Below are positions 1 to 10,933 of a DNA stretch of 64,000 nt, piece after piece. A program made the translations under genes and the position numbers. Source of the stretch: Quercus robur (lineage: Eukaryota; Streptophyta; Magnoliopsida; Fagales; Fagaceae). The notes beneath the pieces are model-generated. The model was given only the letters and a program-made list of their open reading frames with translations, did not search any database and was not told the origin of the DNA. Location of the stretch: assembly GCF_932294415.1 (NCBI RefSeq), contig NC_065545.1:19224857-19288856 (forward strand). Reading direction: 5' to 3'. Each line of letters begins with the position of its first letter. Position 1 is the stretch's first letter.

Positions 1-49
1 AAAATATATTTTTATATTTAATAATTTTTTTAAAATCAATTGTAGGGAA

Positions 50-88
<39 letters not shown>

Positions 89-390
89 TTAAATATATAT
101 TATATATTTAATAATTTAAAAAAAAAAACAGTTGTAGAACAGTATTTCCTCAGTTCCTTCTACTAATACTAATTTAATATATATAATATATTATATAATT
201 AATAAATTTTTTTAAATAGTTAGTTCTTCCTATCCTATATAAAAGCCAATTAGTTCACACAAATCCTAATAAATTACTATTGTTGTTTAGTCATTAGTGT
301 TGTTTGCTTTTAAAGAGTTACCTTGATACTAATCTTTAGGTTTTTTTAATATTTTAATTTTTTTTTTATACTCAATTTAATAATAATAAT

Positions 391-566
391 AAAAAATGTC
401 AAACCCATGGGTTCAACCCGACCCAACCCGACCCATGTGGGTTGGGTTGGACTTATGTGATGGGTTGGGTTGGGTTGGGTTTTTTTTGACCTGCCATGGT
501 GGATTGGGTCAAAAAATCCCCTCAACCCGACCCAACCCGACCCATGCACACCCATTGCCAAGCATT
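391..566. repeat. Short inverted, telomere-like GGGTTGGGTT/AACCCGACCC repeat in the LEC14B intron
   Basis: Blocks of AACCCGACCCAACCCGACCC flank blocks of GGGTTGGGTTGGGTT in the opposite sense, so the stretch can fold back. Such motif-rich ends are common in non-autonomous hAT-like plant elements, and the right end (CACCCATTGCCA) resembles a hAT terminus. I could not find a clean target-site duplication, so this is called a repeat only. Confidence 0.5.
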
Positions 567-616
567 TAGCTTTGCACAATTAAATTGATTGACGGTAACT
601 TGGTAATTGTTCTTAG

Positions 617-808
617 GTGAGTGGAGCTCAAGTTGCAACACTCAAGCATCATAAATCACCTGTTAGAGACTGTAGTTGGCACCCTTATTACCCTATGCTT
701 CTTAGCTCATCTTGGGATGGGGATATTGTCAAATGGGAGTTTCCTGGGAGTGGCGAAGCACCGACACCCGTGACCAAGAAGAGAGTTCCAAGGAGATATA
801 TTTATTGA
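617..808 (+). CDS. Last exon of a LEC14B-like WD40 repeat protein (5' part outside the window)
   Basis: This exon encodes about 63 residues that end a WD40 beta-propeller protein of the LEC14B/DWD type, thought to act as a substrate receptor for CUL4-DDB1 ubiquitin ligases. The exon starts right after a splice acceptor (TTCTTAG at 610-616). The first codon is GTG, so it is not a translation start and the earlier exons lie to the left of the window behind an intron of at least 616 bp. The peptide holds the final WD repeat (SPVRDCSWHPYYPML, then SSSWDGDIVKWEF) and a basic tail KKRVPRRYIY before TGA at 806-808. Family membership rests on similarity to LEC14B as I remember it. The intron contains a TA repeat near 57-82 and a short GGGTTGGGTT-type repeat. 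A possible poly(A) signal AATAAA lies near 1080. Confidence 0.85.
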   Translation: MSGAQVATLKHHKSPVRDCSWHPYYPMLLSSSWDGDIVKWEFPGSGEAPTPVTKKRVPRRYIY

Positions 809-1451
809 AGACCACTTGCTGTTTGTGCAAGATATGTATGATACTGTTTGGTAAATATTTGTATATGGTTCAAGCTACATTTTTCACTATCAAATAAGGT
901 GCAACTGACGAGCAATATGAACTACAAAAAATTCTCATATTCACCATCTTAAGTTGTACATAAAATACCACTACAAGTGGGGATTGCGATCTTCATATTT
1001 TGTGTAAAAGTCATGGATGATGGTACTGCATATGTATTAATGCAAATACACAGCCAAATGTGTGCTTTTCTGTATTTTAAATAAAAATGAAATAGAATTC
1101 TTTCTAACAAGTTTTGAGAAATGGGTTGCCTATCCCGCATCAGTCAAAACATTTGGACCATTTTTTTATTCTAATGGCATGTGTTTATTATATCTATGAG
1201 TGGCGTGGCAAGATCACAGCCGTCCCATTGAATCCCATTGTCAGGATGATGGACTGAAGTCACTGGACTCCCATGGAGGCATGAAAGCTATGCTCCCTCA
1301 TTTTTTTTTTTTTTTGGGTCTTTTTGCAAATGGTGGTAAGGTATCAAATCAAATGGAATATAGGCTGTGCTCCATCATTATGGTTCTTTTGGGTCTTTTA
1401 GCTCTGCCTCCGGAGAGGCCCAATTCTTTCACCCATTCCATTGTAGTCTGT
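809..1451. other. 3' UTR and flank of the LEC14B-like gene
   Basis: No further coding sequence is visible. The first part is the 3' UTR of the WD40 gene. Short ORFs here have no recognisable domain and contain T-runs. The stretch ends at the TAGTCTGT target duplication of the next element. Confidence 0.5.
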
Positions 1452-4400
1452 TAGGGGTGGCAATTTTTATCCATATCCATGAACCCACCCATTACCCACC
1501 TTATTTGGATAAGTTTTAACCCAACCCATTTGAATATTTGGGTTAAATGGGTAAAGACCCATTTGGTTATTTAATTAGATGGGTCTAAATCGATAATCCC
1601 ACTAAACCCATCTAAAATTTAAATAAACAATATAAAATCTAAATTTCTAAAAAATGATTAAAATACCCCTGAAACCCAAAAAATGACTAAAATACTACCA
1701 AAACCCAAAAAATGACCAAAATACCTCCCAAAACCTAAAAATTACCAAAATACCCCCAAAACCAAGAAAATGACCAAAATATCCCTGAAACCCAGCAAAT
1801 GACCAAAATACCCCAGAAACCTAAAAATTACCAAAATATCCCCAAAATCCAAAAAATGACCAAAATACCTCTGAAATCCAAAAAAATGACAAAAATACCC
1901 CTAAAACCTAAAAATTACTAAAATACCACCAAAACCCAAAAAATGACCAAAATACCCCCGAAACCTAAAAATGACCAAAATACCTCCAAAACCCAAAAAA
2001 TAACCAAAATACCCCTAAAACCCAAAAAATGACCAAAATACTCCCAAAATCCAAAATATGACCAAAATACCTCTGAAACCCAAAAAATGACCAAAATACC
2101 CCTAAAACCTAAAAATGACCAAAATACCTCCAAAACCCAAAAAATGACAAAAATACCCTCAAAACCCAAAAAATGACCAAAATTCCCCCAAAACCCAAAA
2201 AATGACCAAAATACCCCCAAAACCCACAAAATGACCAAAATACCTCCAAAATCTCTAAAATGAGCAAAATACCCCCCAAAACCTCTCAAATGTCCAAAAT
2301 ATCCCCAAAACCCAAAAACTAACCAAAATACCCTCAAAACCCAAAAAATGACCAAAATACCCCCAAAACCCACAAAATGAGAAAAATACCTCCAAAACAT
2401 CTAAAATGAGCAAAATACCCCCCCCCCCCCCCAAAAACCTCTAAAATGTCCAAAATATCCCTAAAACCCAAAAATTACCAAAATACCCTAAAAACCCAAA
2501 AAATGACCAAAATGCTTCCTAAACCTAAAAAATGACTAAATTACCCCCTAAACCTTAAAAATAACCGAAATACCTTTGAAACCTTAAAATTACCAAAAAT
2601 ACTCCCGAAACCTAAAAAATGACCAATAGACCTCTGAAACCTATAAAATGATTAAAATACCCCAAGACCTAAAAAATGACTAAAATAACCCCAAAGCCTA
2701 AAACAATGACCAAAATACCCCAAAAACCTAAAAAAATGACTAAAATACCCCCAAAACCTAACAATTACCAAAATACACCCTAAACCTAAAAAATTACCAA
2801 AACACTCCCTAAACCTAAAAAATTACCAAAATACTCCATGAATCTAAAAAATGACCGAAATACCTCTAAAACCTAAAAAATAACTGAAAAACCCCAGAAA
2901 CCTAAAAAAATTATCAAAATACCCTGAAACCTAAAAAATGATCGATATACCCCCAAAACCCTAAAAAAATTACCAAAATAACCCCAAAACCTAAAAAAAT
3001 GATCGATAAAAACCCCTAAAACCCAAATTATGACCAAAATGCCCCTAAACATGTAAGATGACCAAAATACACCAGAAACATTTAAAATTACCGAAATAGA
3101 GGTTTCAGGGTATTTTGGATGTTTCAAGGATATTTTTGACAAATTAAAGGTTCTAAGAGTCTTTCATTCATTTTATAGGTTTCGAGGGAATTTCGGTAAT
3201 TTTTTAGGTTTCGGGGTTATTTTGATCATCTTTTAGATTCTAAGGGTATTTTAGCCATTTTTTAGGTTACGGAGGCATTTCTGTCATCTTTTAGTTTTAG
3301 GGTTATTTCAGTAAATTTCTAGGGTTCAGAAGTATTTTGGTTATTTTTAGGTTTTGGGGTATGTCAGTAATTTTTTATGTTTCAGTGGTATTTTGGTCAT
3401 TTTTAGGTTTCGAGGGTATTTCGGTCATTTTTTGGGTTTGAAGGGTATTTGGTATTTTTTGAGTTTCGGGGGTATTTTGGTATTTTTTGAGGTTTTGGGG
3501 GTATTTTGGTAATTTTTTGGGTTTCGAGGGTGTTTTGGTGATTTTTAGGTTTTGGGGGTATTTTGGTCAGTTTTTGGGTTTCGGGGGTATTTTGGTAATT
3601 TTTTAGATTTCAGGGTATTTTGGTCATTTTTTGGGTTTCGGGGGTATTTTGGTCATTTTTTGGGTTTTTGAAGTATTTTGGTCATTTTTATGTTTCGGGG
3701 ATATTTTCGTAATTTTTTGGGTTTCAGGGTATTTTGGTAATTTTTAGGTTTTAGGGGGTATTTTGGTCATTTTTTTTTGGGTTTTGGGGGTACTTTGGTC
3801 ATTTTTTGGGTTTTGAAGGTATTTTGGTCATTTTTAGGTTTTGATGGTATTTTGGTCATTTTTTTGGGTTTTGAGGTTATTTTTGGGTTTTGAGGGTATT
3901 TTGGTCATTTTTTGGGTTTTGGGGGTATTTTGGTCATTTTTTGGTTTTAGAGGTATTTTGGTCATTTTTTAGGTTTTGGGGGGTATTTTGGTAATTTTTA
4001 GGTTTCGGGGTATTTTGGTCATTTTTTGAGTTTTGGGGGTATTTTGGTCATTTTTTGGGTTTCAGGGGGTATTTTGGTCATTTTAGTGGTTTTTAAGCAT
4101 ATTTGGTGATTTTAGAGATATCAAGGGTATTTTGGTCATTTTGGTCATTTTAGAGGTTTCATGGGTATTTTACTAATTTTAGAGATTTTGGGGATAATTT
4201 TGGATGTCCAAGGGTATATTGGTAATTTTGGAAGATTAGGGGTATTTGCATCATTTTAGGTATTTATGGGTATTTTGGAAGTCAAGAGGGTATTCAAGTA
4301 GTTTTAGAGGTATTTGGGTCATATTGGGTTAAATGGGTGGGTTACTAATTAAATGGATTGGGTTGGTAATGGATAATTAATTTATATATAAACGGGTCAT

Positions 4401-4467
4401 AAATGGATAAATGGGTAATTATACACCCAACCCATTTATGACCCAACCCGCCCATTTGCCACCCCTA
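1452..4467. mobile_element. 3-kb hAT-like foldback element made of two facing minisatellite arms
   Basis: The left end reads TAGGGGTGGCAA and the right end TTGCCACCCCTA, a perfect 12-bp terminal inverted repeat of hAT type. The flanks are TAGTCTGT (1444-1451) and CAGCCTGT (4468-4475), a degraded 8-bp target duplication with 6 of 8 matches, as expected for hAT. There is no transposase. Nearly the whole interior is a degenerate minisatellite. From about 1640 to 3100 a unit near 29 bp (AAAATACCCCCAAAACCC joined to AAAAAATGACC) is repeated. From 3101 to about 4320 the same unit appears as its reverse complement (GGTATTTTGGTCATTTTTTG). The switch occurs near 3100, so the element is a long imperfect inverted repeat. 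Long ORFs read across it are products of the repeat and not genes. Confidence 0.8.
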
Positions 4468-4874
4468 CAGCCTGTAATGCCCACGGGCCCATCCCCATCT
4501 CACTTCTCTCTTTTCATTGAGATGAGCTGGTACCTTTGGGTCTTTTATTACTTTTCAAAATTTTTTTTTTTTTTTGAGAGAGAGATTACTTTTCAATTAA
4601 AAGTTCAATATTCCAAGGAAGAATCTTGGGATACACACTTCGCCTTTTCTCACAACTTGCACGTGTTCACCAAATAGCAGCGGTGGATTCATGTGTAAAT
4701 CATGTAATTAAATCATAAGTTTACACTTATACAAGTTGTGATAAAGTGTGTGATACAGTTTATAGTCTTAGAAGAATTGTTTTTCAAACCCTGCTCAAAG
4801 GATAAAAAATGAGCTGAATTTTTCACCGAAAAATTTACACATTTACTCATAAGCCCCTTCTTTTTGTGTTATTA

Positions 4875-5032
4875 TGATCACAATCAATTTCATACCAATT
4901 TTCACAACTATTATATGTGGCAAATTGTAATTGGTTGTCTGTTACTTTTATACAGATCCACCATTTTTTTTTTCACCACTCATAGTCGGTTACATCAGAT
5001 AATTGTGAAAATGAGTGTGAATTAATTGTGGT
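4875..5032. mobile_element. Foldback MITE (about 160 bp)
   Basis: The left arm (GATCACAATCAATTTCATAC, then ATTTTCACAACTATTA) pairs with the right arm (ATAATTGTGAAAATGAGTGTG, then AATTAATTGTGGTCC) as an imperfect inverted repeat of about 45 bp around a short centre. Size and symmetry fit a miniature inverted-repeat element. The superfamily is not clear. Confidence 0.5.
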
Positions 5033-7690
5033 CCTTTATTTTTATTTTTATTTTTGTGTTGGTGACTCCAAGTAAGGTGCTATGTGAGCGAAGGTGTGAA
5101 TTTTGGATGGAAAAAAAAAAAAGAAAAAAAAGAAAGAAAAAGTTACATGACTAACATCTCATTATTTGATTCGATGATAGGGCCACTCCAATAATAACCA
5201 TAATATTTTCGGTGTACAGAAAAAAGTAAAAAACAAAAACCAAAAAAAAGTTGGAAGAAGGAATTGTATTCCAAGGAACACAAATGACCCACAAGCTCTA
5301 AATCTAATACTAGTACGAATCAACAGAAGAAAAGCTTCAGTCCTATTTTTCCTGGTCTACTGGAATGTTTGAGTGCCCTAGATATTAAGCAATTATTGAT
5401 GTAAAACTAAATGCTTTTGCATGCCTAGCTTGTGCTGGATTTGCATTCTAATGAAAACCAAAGTACATTTAAGCAATCATATATGATAAAAAAAATTAAA
5501 AATAAAGAACCTAAGCAATCATGTGCCGCATTCGATACCTTATAAAACAATTCTCATCATAACTCCTCTTTTTCCCTCTCCTTCCCCCTTTTTTTTTTTG
5601 GTTTTTTTAGCCTTTATTTTTTCTACCTGCTAAAATCTCTAAAAGAAAATTATGATTTTATTTCACTGGAGGCTCAATGTTTAGGGGATAAAAGAGGGGT
5701 TTAGCCAGAGTAATGTGACCTATAAGCCCAACTCATTAATGTGTCACTAAAATATTTTGTATTTTGAGGTATTGAATAAAATAGAATATCAAATTGAGTA
5801 ATAATATTTTTTGGACATATTTTAAGTGAAAATGAGAATTCAAACCCTTCAAACTTTGAACATTTCCATTGAAGACACTATAAAATATCATTTGACTTAA
5901 AAAGATTGTTGGCAGTTGGCACCATGTATTGATCTTAATTATTCAATTTTCTCCTTCAAGTCCTAGACCATCATCGGTGTAATCCCAAAATTTTGATCCC
6001 ACAAAATTGAGAAGCGTAAAAATTATTGATAAAAAACAAAAGAAGAAAAATCTCCACCATTTGGCTAGTAGCATAGAATATAGATTAGCATCTCTTGTAT
6101 GGTAATCCAAGGCAATTTTCTTAATATTGTATTTTCTTCCAGAAACAGTGATAATCTTCCCTCAAGGAGATGGGTTTAGTATGTTTCCCTTTGGGCAAAT
6201 TACAGTGCTTATTACACATGGTATAGTTTCTTTTTATCAAGCCAAAGGAAGGCTGAATCATTAAAGTCCTAGAAGGCCAAGAACAATCAGTGGCACCCCT
6301 TAGGAGTGGTTGGTTCATCAAACATTTAGGAAGGAGAATTTTCTAAATTAGATCTAAGCTGAAATAAAATTTTTAAAATGATTACAAATGGATTCACCAT
6401 TTTGACTGGCTCAATTGTGTGATAACTATGATGGAAGCTCAGCAACATAGATTAACTGGGGGAGGGGTGGCTTAACATGATGAGGGAACATAAACAATGA
6501 GAGGGACCCTACTTTAGGTGATAGTCAAAGATTTTCAAAGAAGCAACACAAATAAATTAACATAATAATCAATGACGATTCCTACTAGGGAAGTAACAAC
6601 ATGGAGTAGTTAAAGTCGATATTAGGATAATGAGGGAACATAAAAGACAAGGGCCCCCACTTAAAAAGAAGCTTCAAACATTATCTCAGTGGCTTCAAAC
6701 ATAATCTTAAACCCACACTGCCTTTCTGCACGAGCTAATTATGTGTCTCATTTTCATACTCAATTTTCAACCATTATGTATTCTTGCAAACACTTTCACT
6801 AATTTGCATGGAATTCATTTTCTTAGATCAGAAACTTTTGTCCTTGATCTGGGAATTAATCTGTTTCCTAGCCAAAGAAACTCTGAGAAATATGAGATTA
6901 CATAGTTCCCAAAAGCATTATAAAAGACCTAGAATCTTGAAAAAAAAGTGGGTTTGACCTTCGGTTTCAAAAGAAGTCATCATGGACTCATGGGGAATGC
7001 GTTTTTACACCTTTGGCATGTGCTAAGTTGTTCACTCCAACAACCCTAGGCATACAAATGACTGAAATGAGTTTAAAAAGCTTCTTAGATTTGACCTTTT
7101 GCGATTGCTAGTATTTGCTCCCTTCTATATGCCCCAGGCCCCAAAGGCCCCAAACTCACCAAATAATTATCTAACCCCACCTAATCTCATGTCCTTCTCT
7201 TAGGACATAAGAAAGAGATAGATGATCCAAGTTTTTGGCTACACAATATGACCCTTTACCTTGTAAAAGGTCAGTCAAAATCTGGAAATATCATTCATAG
7301 TCTCTTTTGTGATTTAGTTATTTAGCTTTTCTTAGCATATATCAATCTTTTTTTAAATTATAAAAAATAAAATTTGTTTTTATATGATCAAGTGGACCAT
7401 CTGGTTTACAAGCTTACAAGGCACATAAAATAGAAGTGGCATATGAATGTTATAGTTCACTCATCTAGCTGGCCTCAATGATGGTATTCATGCACACAAA
7501 AGCCGTGCATCCAAAAAGCCGAAAAGCATAGGTCCAGCAATGAAAGTTTCCCTACAAACTTTCTTCAGTTCTTCTCAGGAAAAGAAAGGAAATTCTCTAG
7601 AAACAAACAAAAACAACTTTGGGAGCCCATATGTGATAATGTATATCGAAAGCTGCTATACCAGTTGCCAGTGCGCGTACAATTTCATTT
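5033..7690. other. Intergenic, no gene recognised
   Basis: This is AT-rich sequence with homopolymer A and T runs, for example near 5110 and 5590. The short ORFs, such as the one on the minus strand at 6121-6321, show no family signature. I see no RNA gene. Confidence 0.4.
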
Positions 7691-7911
7691 GGCAATTATA
7701 AATCAAGCACAAGCACAAGAGCCTAGCTTATATGCTTGGTTTTGAACTGCAATGAACTTATTTAAGCTTGGTTTTCTGTTAAAAAAAGCTAGTTTAATTT
7801 GGAAATTATAAATCAAGCACAAGCACAAGAGCCTAGCTTATATGCTTTGGTTTTAAACTGCAATGAACTTATTTAAGCTTGGTTTTCTGTTAAAAAAAGA
7901 TAGTTGTTTTT
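7691..7911. repeat. Tandem duplication, unit about 110 bp
   Basis: The block beginning GGCAATTATAAATCAAGCAC at 7691 recurs at 7801 with only a few changes (for example GGC to GGA, an added T, and a G to A in TTTTGAACTG). Both copies end in TTCTGTTAAAAAAAG. Nothing coding is seen in it. Confidence 0.85.
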
Positions 7912-8359
7912 TTTTTTTTTTTGAATGAATGAATCAGATTCAGATGCTTATATTAATTAAAGGCAAGTGAGTTTGGTTTGATCTTTTTATGAAGTTTATT
8001 AGCTTATTTGTTTATAGCTTTTTGAAAACTCTTTTTTTTTCTTCTTAAACATAACTGTACTTTTATCCAATATGAATAGATCAGTCTAAATCACCAAAAT
8101 CAGTCCATGCCCTGTATATATTTTTACAAGAAGACACAGTAGCAGGCTGCTAACTCAAAACAAAAAAACACAAACATTCCCAACAGATAAGATTCTTCCT
8201 AGAAATTACAAAGAAACGGCTAGCTTACAGAAGACAAGTGTTTTACAAATCACTTTGGGACAAATAAAGGATATACCCCATTTATTGTGGGCTACATGAA
8301 TGCTAAAGGACAATCTGTCATGGACAGTTCAATAACTAGAATGTGCTAGGATGAAGCAT

Positions 8360-8649
8360 AATCTGAGCTTAACTTTAATTTAAGCTCCCTCACCATTGGC
8401 TGGTGCTGGTCACAATTATAAGATATCATATAAGTGCTGACAATTTGCATACACAGTACAGCTAGCTCAACAAGTTAACTCTCTTTGTAATAAAATCTCC
8501 ATCTAATCTGAGCTTAACTTTAATTTAAGCTCCCTCACCATTGGCTGGTGCTGGTCACAATTATAAGATATCATATAAGTGCTGACAATTTGCATACACA
8601 GTACAGCTAGCTCAACAAGTTAACTCTCTTTGTAATAAAATCTCCATCT
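8360..8649. repeat. Perfect tandem duplication, unit 145 bp
   Basis: Positions 8360-8504 and 8505-8649 read identically by eye. Both begin AATCTGAGCTTAACTTTAAT and end TAAAATCTCCATCT. With no divergence the duplication must be recent or an assembly artefact. It lies about 400 bp downstream of the LRR gene's stop codon, outside the coding region. Confidence 0.9.
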
Positions 8650-9044
8650 ACATCAAACAACCCATTGATGTCTTAGTTAAAAAAAGACAAGTCTTGAAGT
8701 AAATGTCATCATGTGCTCTCATCAAACAGAAACATAATAAATGCCAACAACACAATATATAATAATACTTTACTTTCTATAAATCAATAACAAAAAATAA
8801 CTCACACTACAATAGCTTACACTATATAGATTAAAAACGTTCTTTTGTAGAGCTTTAACATTTTTTTTTTCTTTTTATCGACAATCTCTCCTTATTCCTA
8901 AAACTTTACCCACTATTCTATATCACAAAAGTAATAAATGAATCAAAAACCCTCCCAAACCCCACAACAAAAATATGATAAAAAACTTATCTTTTTTTGT
9001 CTTTTTCCATTCTGCCCCTGAGATATAGGCATGAAATTCCAAAT

Positions 9045-10244
9045 TTACCCTTTCCACTCGTTACATTGCTCAGTAGGCCTCGTTTTCTGTTTCCCTGACT
9101 TCAACGGACACGGTGTCTGTACGGGTGGGACCATACAATTGTACTGCAAACACAACGAACTGCTTAAAGGAATCTCAGCCGTTGGATTGATCTGAATCCC
9201 AGTTAGATAATTGTGCTGTAAGTACAGTGTCTGTATACTAGCAGCTAGTAACTGGTCCACGAAGCTACCGGGAACTTGACCGGTAAACCGGTTGTTGTTC
9301 AGGTAAAGATTCTGTACGGTCGAGAACGTGGGTGGGATTTGACCGGATAGTCTATTGTAGCTCAGATCAACGGTCTGGATTGTTACCTGATCAGCCGGTT
9401 GAACCGGGCCGGAAAACTGGTTTCTTTGCAATTGGATGTTGTTGATTGGGAAGGTGAAGATTCGGCCTGGGATTGGACCGCTGAATTGATTCATGCTCAG
9501 GTCTAGGTAGTTTAGCCGGTTCATCCGGGTTAAGGCCCGGTCTACTGCGCCGGTGAACCGGTTCCAGGAGAGTGAGAGGTATTGCAGAGAGGGAGGTAGT
9601 GAATCCGGTCCGATTGAACCGGAGAGGTCGTTGTGTTTAAGGTCGAGCCGGGTTAGGGTATGGGAGAGAAACAGAGGTACCGGACCGGTGAGCCGGTTGT
9701 GGCCAAGGATGACGTTGGTTAATTCCGGTAAGGTTCCGATGGTACGAGGGATCTCTCCGGCGAGCTGGTTGAAGCTGAGATCGAGTGTTCGGAGGTTCCG
9801 GAGCTCGCTGAGACTCGCCGGAATTTGGCCGGAGAGGTAGTTCCGGCTGATCGCTAGAAACCGGAGGTTCTTCAGTTGAGACAATGTTTGGGGCAGAGCT
9901 CCGAAGATCCGACCCGGAACGACGGAGAGTTCAGCTAAAGAAGAGAGCTTTCCAATTGCAGGATCAATCCGACCCGATAACCCGGGAGAGCCAGCTCTCG
10001 GGTCGCCAAGATTGAGAGAGATTACCTTATCGGAATCGCAATAAACTCCGGCGAAGTTACATGGGTCGGAGGTGAAATCCCATGAAGCAAAGAAATTCGA
10101 CCCGGGCAAGTCTTCCAAAGCTTTTCGAATCGATTGCAGAGCTAGAAAATCAACTGGGTTTAGAATCGCTAACACTAATAGATTGTACTGAAAAAAACAC
10201 AGACCCAGAAGACCCAAAAGCCTGAAGTCTCTTGGGCTGGCCAT
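9045..10244 (-). CDS. Secreted leucine-rich repeat protein (At4g03010/At1g03440 type)
   Basis: This is an intronless gene for 399 residues, the usual length of this family. The N-terminal stretch of about 27 residues is hydrophobic (LLGLLGLCFF) and looks like a signal peptide. An LRRNT_2 cap follows (about 30-72) with the paired cysteines in CNFAGVYCD. About ten plant-type LRRs run from about 85 to 350, with motifs such as LRTLDLSFNQLAGEIP and VQNLYLNNNRFTGQVP. The C-terminal cap has cysteines in SLCLQYNC and PCPLKSG. There is no transmembrane segment and no kinase, so the product should be apoplastic or wall-bound. Overall wording matches Arabidopsis At4g03010 and At1g03440 closely. Its biochemical role is not established as far as I know; it is similar in plan to DRT100 and PGIP-like proteins. 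The start is the first ATG after a CT-rich leader (CCATGG context). Confidence 0.93.
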   Translation of the reverse strand: MASPRDFRLLGLLGLCFFQYNLLVLAILNPVDFLALQSIRKALEDLPGSNFFASWDFTSDPCNFAGVYCDSDKVISLNLGDPRAGSPGLSGRIDPAIGKLSSLAELSVVPGRIFGALPQTLSQLKNLRFLAISRNYLSGQIPASLSELRNLRTLDLSFNQLAGEIPRTIGTLPELTNVILGHNRLTGPVPLFLSHTLTRLDLKHNDLSGSIGPDSLPPSLQYLSLSWNRFTGAVDRALTRMNRLNYLDLSMNQFSGPIPGRIFTFPINNIQLQRNQFSGPVQPADQVTIQTVDLSYNRLSGQIPPTFSTVQNLYLNNNRFTGQVPGSFVDQLLAASIQTLYLQHNYLTGIQINPTAEIPLSSSLCLQYNCMVPPVQTPCPLKSGKQKTRPTEQCNEWKG

Positions 10245-10295
10245 GGAAGAAGAGATGGGAGTGAGTTTGTGATATGGGTTTTGTCAAAGATTGGA

Positions 10296-10305
10296 TTTTT
10301 ATAGC
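10296..10305 (-). promoter_or_regulatory. Candidate TATA box of the LRR gene
   Basis: On the minus strand the sequence reads GCTATAAAAATCC about 52 bp upstream of the ATG at 10244. A start site some 30 bp downstream would leave a 5' UTR of only about 25 bases, so a different upstream promoter is also possible. A GA/CT repeat lies at about 10447-10467. Confidence 0.35.
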
Positions 10306-10860
10306 AGAGTGAGAACGATAATGTGAGTGAAATGAGAATGCTTTTCCGTGAAAGGAACCGACCGGTTTCTCGTGGGAAACGGCGTGAGAAGGTGAGAGCT
10401 TTTATTAATGGCGGAACTTTCAGCATCAAAAAAGAAAAAAAGAGATGGAGAGAGAGAGAGAGAGAGTGAGTGAGAAAATGGGGTGGCTTGGAAAGCAAGC
10501 TATACTTGAAAACTTTCAATGACGAAGCTTCTTTTTACTTGCTCTACTACTTACTCTCAATAGCTTTGCTTTTTCATTATTGTTTGTGGCTTCTGAGAGA
10601 AGACGCAATGAACTGGTATTGCGAGTGTGTGTGTATTTGGTTTACTCATTACTGTGAAGGAAACACGGTCAGAAATCATTTTTTATTTGTTGGTTTTATT
10701 TTTATTAATTTTATTGGTTTTTTTTCCATGTGGATTCTTGGTTGTATTTGGTTTCTTTATTGGGAAGAGGTTCGGGTGCAAACGGTTGTCCGAGCCTGAG
10801 GTTTGTGGTGCCATGTCATCAGGTTCGGGAGGAGGTGGTCAGGACACTCAGGACGGGGAT

Positions 10861-10933
10861 CACGTGACTGTGATAAAGATGACTGAAGGTGATACAGATT
10901 AAATGTCACTGGCCTGTGATGGGGTGACACGTG
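10861..10933. promoter_or_regulatory. Two G-box motifs (CACGTG) upstream of the LRR gene
   Basis: CACGTG occurs at 10861-10866 (TCACGTGAC) and at 10928-10933 (ACACGTGAG), 67 bp apart and about 620-690 bp upstream of the LRR start codon. G-boxes bind bZIP and bHLH factors and the ACGTG core is shared with ABA-response elements. A functional link to the LRR gene is inference. Confidence 0.35.

Noticed and set aside
480-580. Interstitial telomere repeat
   Set aside because: The unit is GGGTTGGGTT, not the plant telomere TTTAGGG, and it is inverted as in hAT ends.
1918-3142. Long minus-strand ORFs (160 and 89 codons) rich in Phe, Gly, Trp
   Set aside because: They are translations of the 29-bp minisatellite and have no domain. 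The unit length is not a multiple of three and the frames end at random.
9553-9840. Plus-strand ORF inside the LRR gene
   Set aside because: Shadow of the LRR coding sequence on the other strand.
10175-10519. ORF overlapping the LRR start in another frame
   Set aside because: It covers the 5' leader and signal peptide region and has no motif. The LRR frame is clearly the coding one.
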